10,939 bases of DNA, taken from positions 1 to 10,939 of the forward strand of contig JAUIAA010000042.1 of the NCBI GenBank assembly GCA_030425715.1, in the 5' to 3' direction. Made by a program: the position numbers and the translations under genes. The notes below the pieces were generated by a model. That model ran no database searches. It was not told the DNA's origin and saw nothing but the letters and a program-made list of their open reading frames with translations. This document shows positions 5,713-10,939 of the stretch, in pieces; position 1 is the stretch's first letter; every line of letters starts with the position of its first letter. The DNA is from Bacteroidia bacterium (GTDB lineage: Bacteria; Bacteroidota; Bacteroidia; Flavobacteriales; Flavobacteriaceae).

Positions 5713-6594
5713 ATGAATCATAAAGCAGGTTTTGTAAATATTATTGGAAATCCTAATGTTGGGAAATCCACTTTAATGAATGCCTTAGTTGGCGAGCGCC
5801 TATCCATTATTACCTCCAAAGCCCAAACTACCAGACACCGTATTTTAGGAATTGTAAGTGATGAGAATTTTCAAATTATTTTTTCGGATACTCCTGGGAT
5901 TATCAAACCAGCCTATGAGTTACAATCTTCGATGATGGATTTTGTAAAATCGGCCTTTGAAGATGCGGATGTACTGATTTATATGGTAGAAATGGGAGAA
6001 AAAGAATTAAAGGATGAATCTTTTTTTCAAAAAATTAAAAGTGCCAAAGTTCCTGTGTTTTTATTGTTGAATAAAATTGATAAATCTACCCAAGAAGAAG
6101 TAGAAGAAAAAATTGCTTTTTGGCATGAAAAAGTACCTAATGCGATGATTTTACCTATTTCGGCACTAGAAAAATTTAATATCCAAACCGTAATGGATAA
6201 AATAATTGAGGTGTTACCAACTTCTCCTCCTTTTTATCCAAAAGACCAGTTGACAGATAAGCCTGAAAGATTTTTTGTAAATGAAACGATTCGAGAAAAA
6301 ATCTTAATGCATTACAAAAAAGAAATCCCTTACGCTGTAGAAATTGAAACGGAAGAATTTTTTGAAGAACCAAAAATTATCAAAATCCGCTCAGTGATTA
6401 TGGTAGAAAGAGATACACAAAAAGGTATTATTATTGGCCATAAAGGTGCAGCTTTAAAAAGAATTGGTACGGAAGCAAGAAAAGATTTAGAAAAATTCTT
6501 TGGCAAAAAAATATTTTTAGATCTATATGTAAAAGTTAATAAAAATTGGAGAAGCAACCAAAACCAATTAAAAAGGTTTGGCTACAAAGACTAA
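5713..6594 (+). CDS. era: GTPase Era
   Basis: Era is an essential GTPase that binds the 3' end of 16S rRNA and helps mature the 30S ribosomal subunit, linking ribosome assembly to growth. The 293-residue product has the two expected domains. GTPase: G1 GNPNVGKS (12-19), switch region SKAQTTRHRI (35-44), G3 DTPG (59-62), G4 NKID (120-123), G5 SAL (150-152). KH RNA-binding domain (about 200-280): GHKG loop (242-245), then KRIGTEARKDLEKFFG. Length equals the family norm. I chose ATG 5713 (MNHKAGFVNIIGN), because the first beta-strand of Era starts here and because the longer frame from 5680 would begin upstream of the predicted transcription start. The stop lies 5 nt from the stop of the convergent alkB-like gene. 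Confidence 0.97.
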   Translation: MNHKAGFVNIIGNPNVGKSTLMNALVGERLSIITSKAQTTRHRILGIVSDENFQIIFSDTPGIIKPAYELQSSMMDFVKSAFEDADVLIYMVEMGEKELKDESFFQKIKSAKVPVFLLLNKIDKSTQEEVEEKIAFWHEKVPNAMILPISALEKFNIQTVMDKIIEVLPTSPPFYPKDQLTDKPERFFVNETIREKILMHYKKEIPYAVEIETEEFFEEPKIIKIRSVIMVERDTQKGIIIGHKGAALKRIGTEARKDLEKFFGKKIFLDLYVKVNKNWRSNQNQLKRFGYKD

Positions 6595-6599
6595 AAAAA

Positions 6600-7202
6600 T
6601 CACTCATAAATTGTTCTAAAAGTCAAGCTAATTCTTGGCTTACTTACTGTTTTCGTTTTAGGAATGGCATGTTGCCAATTGGCTTGTGTAGCATCTTTCA
6701 TTACCAACAAACTACCATGCTCTAAAACAATCTCCGACTTTTGCTTTGTTTTTTTGTGCTTGAATTGAAATTTTCTTGTGGCACCTAAGCTTAATGATGC
6801 AATATTTGGTGTCTCTCCAAGCGCTTTTTCATCATCACTATGCCAAGAAACACCTTGTGAGCCATCTTCGTATAAATTTAGCAGACAAGAATTATAGGAA
6901 GCTTTGGTTTTTTCTTCCACCCTATTTTTTAGTTGTAGTATGGTATCATTCCAAGGAATGGCAATTTTGGTAGCATTGGAGTATGTATAAGCATAATCTT
7001 TATCAGCAATCCAAGCTACCTTTCTTGCGGTAAGCATTCGTTTACCAAATAAAATAAATTCATCCTGCTGCCAAGGAATTTCTTTTAGAAGTTTATTAAA
7101 ATATTGATTGGCAATATTGTGGTTTAAAATTTTTCCAAAATAAATAACAGAACCATCATAGGGCAATAGGTTTTGTAAAGGATTGGTATTAAACAAATCC
7201 AT
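6600..7202 (-). CDS. alkB: AlkB-type 2-oxoglutarate/Fe(II) dioxygenase
   Basis: The product is a 200-residue cytoplasmic enzyme of the AlkB family. Such enzymes use O2, Fe(II) and 2-oxoglutarate to remove methyl groups from alkylated bases such as 1-methyladenine and 3-methylcytosine. Visible active-site elements: NLYEDGSQGVSWHSDDE, with iron ligands His121 and Asp123; WQHAIPK, with the third ligand His178; and RISLTFR, with Arg190 as the likely 2-oxoglutarate carboxylate ligand and Arg196 as the second conserved arginine. The layout is closer to the short ALKBH2/ALKBH3-like group than to E. coli AlkB. Whether DNA or RNA is the main substrate cannot be told. It starts 6 nt after the mpl stop codon and is probably translated from the dnaE-mpl-alkB transcript. 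I see no Ada-type operator. Confidence 0.9.
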   Translation of the reverse strand: MDLFNTNPLQNLLPYDGSVIYFGKILNHNIANQYFNKLLKEIPWQQDEFILFGKRMLTARKVAWIADKDYAYTYSNATKIAIPWNDTILQLKNRVEEKTKASYNSCLLNLYEDGSQGVSWHSDDEKALGETPNIASLSLGATRKFQFKHKKTKQKSEIVLEHGSLLVMKDATQANWQHAIPKTKTVSKPRISLTFRTIYE

Positions 7203-7208
7203 ATCAAT

Positions 7209-8564
7209 CTATTTTACCAAGCTTTTCACTTCTTCAAAATCTAAACCTCCATAGTTTCCAGAACTCATTAGCAGCAAAGCTGTATTTTCTAAATTTTGCT
7301 TAAATAAATAATCTTTAAATGCTTTAGGATCGGTAAAAACATGCAAATCATCTCTTTGAAAAGCTTCAAATATTTGTGCTTTGGTAACCTCTTTTAACTT
7401 CTTGATTTGCACAGCATGCGGGGAATAAAAAACAGCTGCTTCATCTGCTCCATCTAAGGCATTTTGGTATTCTGATAAAAAATTCTCGTTCAAACTACTA
7501 TAGGTATGCAACTCTAAACAAGCCAATATTTTTCTATTGGCATACTGTTCTTTTACAGCATCTGTACTGGCTTTTACCTTGGAAGGAGAATGTGCAAAAT
7601 CTTTAAAAATAACCGAAGTTTTTCCTTCAATCATTTTTTCCATGCGTTTACTCGCCCCTTTAAAGCTTGCAATTGCCTCATAAAACTCTTCTTCGCTAAC
7701 GCCCATATGTAAACAAATAGATTTGGCTCCTTCTAAATTTTGCAAATTATGTTTACCAAAAACCTCTAACGGAATTTCACCTTCCGCTGTGTTTAATAGC
7801 GTCAACCCGTCAGATACTATATAATCTGGAGTTTGGTAAGGATATTTTTTTATGGGATGTGTTGTTTTTTTTACCAAATCATTTAAAACTTTATCTTCCT
7901 CATTATAAACCAAAATACCTCCGTTTTTCATGGTATGGATAAACTTATCAAATTGTTCCACATAAAAATCAAACGTTGGAAATACATTGATATGATCCCA
8001 AGCTATACCACTTAAAAGTGCAATATTGGCTTGGTACAAATGAAATTTGGGACGACGATCTATAGGCGAAGACAAATATTCATCCCCTTCCAAAATAATA
8101 AATTCATTTTCCTTGGTTAGATGCACCATTCTATCAAACCCTTCTAATTGCGCACCCACCATATAATCCGCAGGAATATCGTGGTAATGCAATACGTGTA
8201 AAATCATAGAAGTAATCGTAGTTTTACCATGCGATCCGCCTATTACTACGCGCGTTTTATCTTTAGCATGTTCGTATAAAAATTCTGGGTAAGAATAAAT
8301 GGTCAATCCTAGCTCCTGCGCTTTTAGCAATTCAGGATTATCTGCTTTAGCATGCATTCCTAAGATAATCACATCTATTTCTGGTGTGATTTTTTCTGGA
8401 AACCATCCCATTTTTTCGGGCAACAAACCTTTGGCTTCCAATCTCGATTTAGAAGGCTCAAAAATAGCATCATCACTTCCAGTAATCTTCTCTCCTTTTG
8501 CTTGTAAGGCCAAAGCTAAATTATGCATAGCACTGCCCCCAATGGATATAAAATGTATTTTCAT
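7209..8564 (-). CDS. mpl: Mpl-type UDP-N-acetylmuramate:tripeptide ligase (Mur ligase family)
   Basis: This ATP-dependent ligase of the Mur family has 451 residues, equal to the usual Mpl length. Mpl joins UDP-N-acetylmuramic acid to L-Ala-gamma-D-Glu-meso-DAP recovered from old peptidoglycan, returning it to cell-wall synthesis in the cytoplasm. Domains: N-terminal UDP-sugar-binding fold (about 1-100, FISIGGSAMHNLA); central ATPase with P-loop GGSHGKTT (109-116), EGDEY (159-163) and AWDHINVFPT (188-197); and the C-terminal domain with GKHNLQN (270-276) and DFAHSPSKV (322-330). MurC, the L-alanine ligase, is the nearest alternative; the SAMHNLA opening, the EGDEY motif and DFAHSP favour the Mpl group. 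The ATG lies 16 nt after the dnaE stop, and the next gene follows after 6 nt, so an operon is likely. Confidence 0.85.
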   Translation of the reverse strand: MKIHFISIGGSAMHNLALALQAKGEKITGSDDAIFEPSKSRLEAKGLLPEKMGWFPEKITPEIDVIILGMHAKADNPELLKAQELGLTIYSYPEFLYEHAKDKTRVVIGGSHGKTTITSMILHVLHYHDIPADYMVGAQLEGFDRMVHLTKENEFIILEGDEYLSSPIDRRPKFHLYQANIALLSGIAWDHINVFPTFDFYVEQFDKFIHTMKNGGILVYNEEDKVLNDLVKKTTHPIKKYPYQTPDYIVSDGLTLLNTAEGEIPLEVFGKHNLQNLEGAKSICLHMGVSEEEFYEAIASFKGASKRMEKMIEGKTSVIFKDFAHSPSKVKASTDAVKEQYANRKILACLELHTYSSLNENFLSEYQNALDGADEAAVFYSPHAVQIKKLKEVTKAQIFEAFQRDDLHVFTDPKAFKDYLFKQNLENTALLLMSSGNYGGLDFEEVKSLVK

Positions 8565-8580
8565 TTAAAATAAAATGTTA

Positions 8581-10939
8581 TTAGTTTAATTTAAACCAGA
8601 ACTCGTTAGCCGATAAATCCTCAATCAAATCCTTAGATATTTCCACCTTTGAAGTCCGGCTTGGCATGGTTAATTTTAATTTTTCTCTCCTGTCATATAC
8701 TAAAAAGTGTAAGCCTTGAGATCCTTTGTGTTTTTGTACTACAGATTCTACTTGGTGTACTTTTTCTTCATTTAAAGCCTCAATATCCAATTGAATGGTG
8801 ATTTTTTTAGCCATTTTTTCAAGCACATCTTGCAATTGATGTATGGCAGTAATCTGCACCCTTACATCGCCATTTTGCCAGGCTCTTCGCAAGGTTGTTT
8901 TTAAGTATAAAAATGTATTTGGAATTAAAAAATGACGAAATTTTAAATAATCTTCATTAAATAATTTGAACTCATAAGCTTCGGAATAGTCTTCAAAAGT
9001 AAAAATTGCCCAAGGTTTCCCGTTTTTTCCAATACGGTGTTGTACATCTGAAATAATACCTGCAAAACTTAGTTCTCTCCCCTCCAATTCATTCATTTTT
9101 TGAAGCATATCCACTGATGCATTACAAAAGTATTTTATTTCAGTTTTAAAATCATCTAACGGATGTCCAGAAATATAAATACCAATCACTTCTTTTTCCT
9201 TAGAGAGTTTTTCCATGATGTTCCAAGGCTCGCAAGAAGGAATAACTGGTTCGTCAAATTGCACTTCCGAAGCTTCCCCAAACAAAGAAACCTGTGCAGA
9301 ATTTTTACTTTCTTGGTATTTGTTGCCAAAACGGATGGCTCTTTCAATAAAAGTATTTCCTTTTTCATCTAAGGCAAAATATTGTGAGCGATCTGTATCG
9401 GCAAACGAATCAAAACCTCCTCCTAAAATCAAACCATCAAATGCCTTTTTATTTGCAGCTCGTAAATCTACACGTTTGGTCACATCAAAAATAGAGCGAT
9501 AATTACCATTTTTCCTTCTTTCCTCAACAATAGCTTTAACCGCATTTTCTCCTACTCCTCTAATAGCTCCCATTCCAAATCTAATCGCGCCGTCCTTGTT
9601 TACCGAAAATTTGTAAAAAGATTCATTCACATCGGGGCCAAGCACAGCAATTCCTGCTCTTTTACATTCTTCCATAAAAAAGGAAACCTGCTTGATATCG
9701 TTCATATTATTACTCAAAACCGCTGCCATATACTCTGCCGGATAATGGGCTTTTAAATAAGCCGTTTGGTATGCAATAAATGCGTAACAAGTAGAATGGG
9801 ATTTGTTAAATGCGTAGGCGGCAAAAGCTTCCCAATCTTTCCATACTTTTTCAAGTACTTCTTCTGGGTGGCCGTTTTTCTTACCTCCCTCAATAAATTT
9901 CGGCTTTAATTTTTCTAATAAAGCAAATATTTTTTTACCCATTGCTTTACGCAACATATCTGCTTCACCTTTGGTAAAACCTGCTAGCGATTGAGAAAGC
10001 AACATCACTTGCTCTTGATAAACCGTAATTCCGTAAGTTTCTTTAAGATACTCTTCCATTTCTGGCAAGTCGTACTCAATTTCTTCCCTACCGTGCTTTC
10101 TATCAATAAAAGAAGGAATATATTCCATTGGTCCTGGGCGATACAAAGCATTCATCGCAATTAAATCGGCAAAATTAGTTGGCTTTAATGCCTTCATATG
10201 CTTTTGCATTCCAGGAGATTCGTATTGAAATATACCTATGGTTTCTCCTCTTTGGAACAACTCGTAGGTTTTTTCATCATCTAAAGGAAAATCATCTGGC
10301 ACCAAATCTTTTCCATGCAGTGCCTTTACAATTTTAACCGTATCCTTTATCAAGGTTAGGGTTTTTAATCCTAAGAAATCCATTTTTAACAAACCAGCAT
10401 CTTCTACCACCCCATTATCAAACTGGGTAACATACATGTCTGTTCCTTTGGCAGTTGCCACTGGAATTAAATTGGTAATATCTTCTGGCGTGATAATTAC
10501 ACCACAAGCGTGGGTACCTGTATTTCTAACCGAACCTTCTAAAGCTCTTGCTTGATTAATAGTCTGAGCATCAACCCCTGAACCCTCTGCTAAGGACTTT
10601 AGCTCGTTTACATTTTCTTGCTCTTCACTTCGTAAACCTTTTACTTTAGATTTGCTTTTTTCGTCTTCACCAAAAATATTATTCAGTTTGATATTTGGAA
10701 TTAGCTTGGCAATTCTATCGGCATCAGGCAATGGTAAATCTAAAACTCTTGCCGTATCTCTAATAGAAGATTTGGCTGCCATCGTACCATAAGTTATAAT
10801 CTGAGCAACCTGATTCGAACCGTATTTATCTATCACATAATCAATTACTCTTTGCCTTCCTTCATCGTCAAAATCAATATCAATATCGGGTAAAGAAACC
10901 CTATCTGGATTTAAAAAACGCTCAAAAAGTAAGTCGTAC
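8581..10939 (-). CDS. dnaE: DNA polymerase III alpha subunit, C-terminal part (5' end outside window)
   Basis: The replicative polymerase subunit. The frame is open to the window edge: 785 residues are visible (numbered here from the edge), about half of a full protein; the PHP domain and start lie outside. No internal start should be annotated. Visible parts: catalytic palm PDIDIDF (17-23, two metal-binding Asp, upstream of the first possible internal start), RNTGTHACGVII (137-148), LKMDFLGLKTL with the third catalytic Asp (187), and fingers YRPGPMEYIP (266-275). Then a tandem helix-hairpin-helix region (GMGAIRGVGENAVKAI, 455-470), QVSLFG (549-554), which fits the sliding-clamp-binding pattern QxxLF, and an OB fold (about 622-699). 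A C-terminal extension follows (TIQLDIEALNEEKVHQ onward). It heads the cluster with mpl and alkB. Confidence 0.96.
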   Translation of the reverse strand, partial: YDLLFERFLNPDRVSLPDIDIDFDDEGRQRVIDYVIDKYGSNQVAQIITYGTMAAKSSIRDTARVLDLPLPDADRIAKLIPNIKLNNIFGEDEKSKSKVKGLRSEEQENVNELKSLAEGSGVDAQTINQARALEGSVRNTGTHACGVIITPEDITNLIPVATAKGTDMYVTQFDNGVVEDAGLLKMDFLGLKTLTLIKDTVKIVKALHGKDLVPDDFPLDDEKTYELFQRGETIGIFQYESPGMQKHMKALKPTNFADLIAMNALYRPGPMEYIPSFIDRKHGREEIEYDLPEMEEYLKETYGITVYQEQVMLLSQSLAGFTKGEADMLRKAMGKKIFALLEKLKPKFIEGGKKNGHPEEVLEKVWKDWEAFAAYAFNKSHSTCYAFIAYQTAYLKAHYPAEYMAAVLSNNMNDIKQVSFFMEECKRAGIAVLGPDVNESFYKFSVNKDGAIRFGMGAIRGVGENAVKAIVEERRKNGNYRSIFDVTKRVDLRAANKKAFDGLILGGGFDSFADTDRSQYFALDEKGNTFIERAIRFGNKYQESKNSAQVSLFGEASEVQFDEPVIPSCEPWNIMEKLSKEKEVIGIYISGHPLDDFKTEIKYFCNASVDMLQKMNELEGRELSFAGIISDVQHRIGKNGKPWAIFTFEDYSEAYEFKLFNEDYLKFRHFLIPNTFLYLKTTLRRAWQNGDVRVQITAIHQLQDVLEKMAKKITIQLDIEALNEEKVHQVESVVQKHKGSQGLHFLVYDRREKLKLTMPSRTSKVEISKDLIEDLSANEFWFKLN

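Overview
The window looks like chromosomal DNA of a low-GC Bacteroidota, most probably a member of the Flavobacteriia. The support is the AT-rich base composition, promoters of the Bacteroidota type (TTG, about 20 nt, TAnnTTTG), A-rich leaders without Shine-Dalgarno boxes, a DUF4293 membrane protein, and a Rho factor with a long low-complexity insertion.

Layout. Positions 1-134 carry the first 44 codons of a small exported protein (minus strand) that leaves the window. Positions 135-1447 are a 1.3 kb gene desert. It holds an array of five clear and one decayed copies of a hairpin-forming repeat (arms AGGAGAGAAGT and ACTTCTCTCCT, plus a polypyrimidine tail). The array is bracketed by two related minus-strand promoters lying exactly 1100 bp apart, each with a GGTTTTTGGGTAT box 24 nt upstream of the -33 element. 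The left promoter serves the exported protein; the right one fires into the array, where no gene is seen. Next come a DUF4293 gene (minus) and the divergent rho gene (plus). A free-standing initiator tRNA gene follows, with its own promoter and terminator. Then come an NhaC-family antiporter gene and era, both plus. The right part is a minus-strand cluster reading leftwards: dnaE (5' end outside the window), mpl-like ligase, and alkB-like dioxygenase. It converges on era with only 5 nt between the stop codons.

How the genes fit together. Most are housekeeping functions: transcription termination (Rho), translation initiation (tRNA-fMet), 30S ribosome maturation (Era), ion homeostasis (NhaC family), chromosome replication (DnaE), cell-wall peptide reuse (Mpl type) and alkylation repair (AlkB type). 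dnaE, mpl and alkB are spaced 16 and 6 nt apart and are probably co-transcribed. I see no insertion sequence, CRISPR array, integrase or toxin gene. The part that standard annotation does not explain is the repeat array with its duplicated promoter module at 199-1366.
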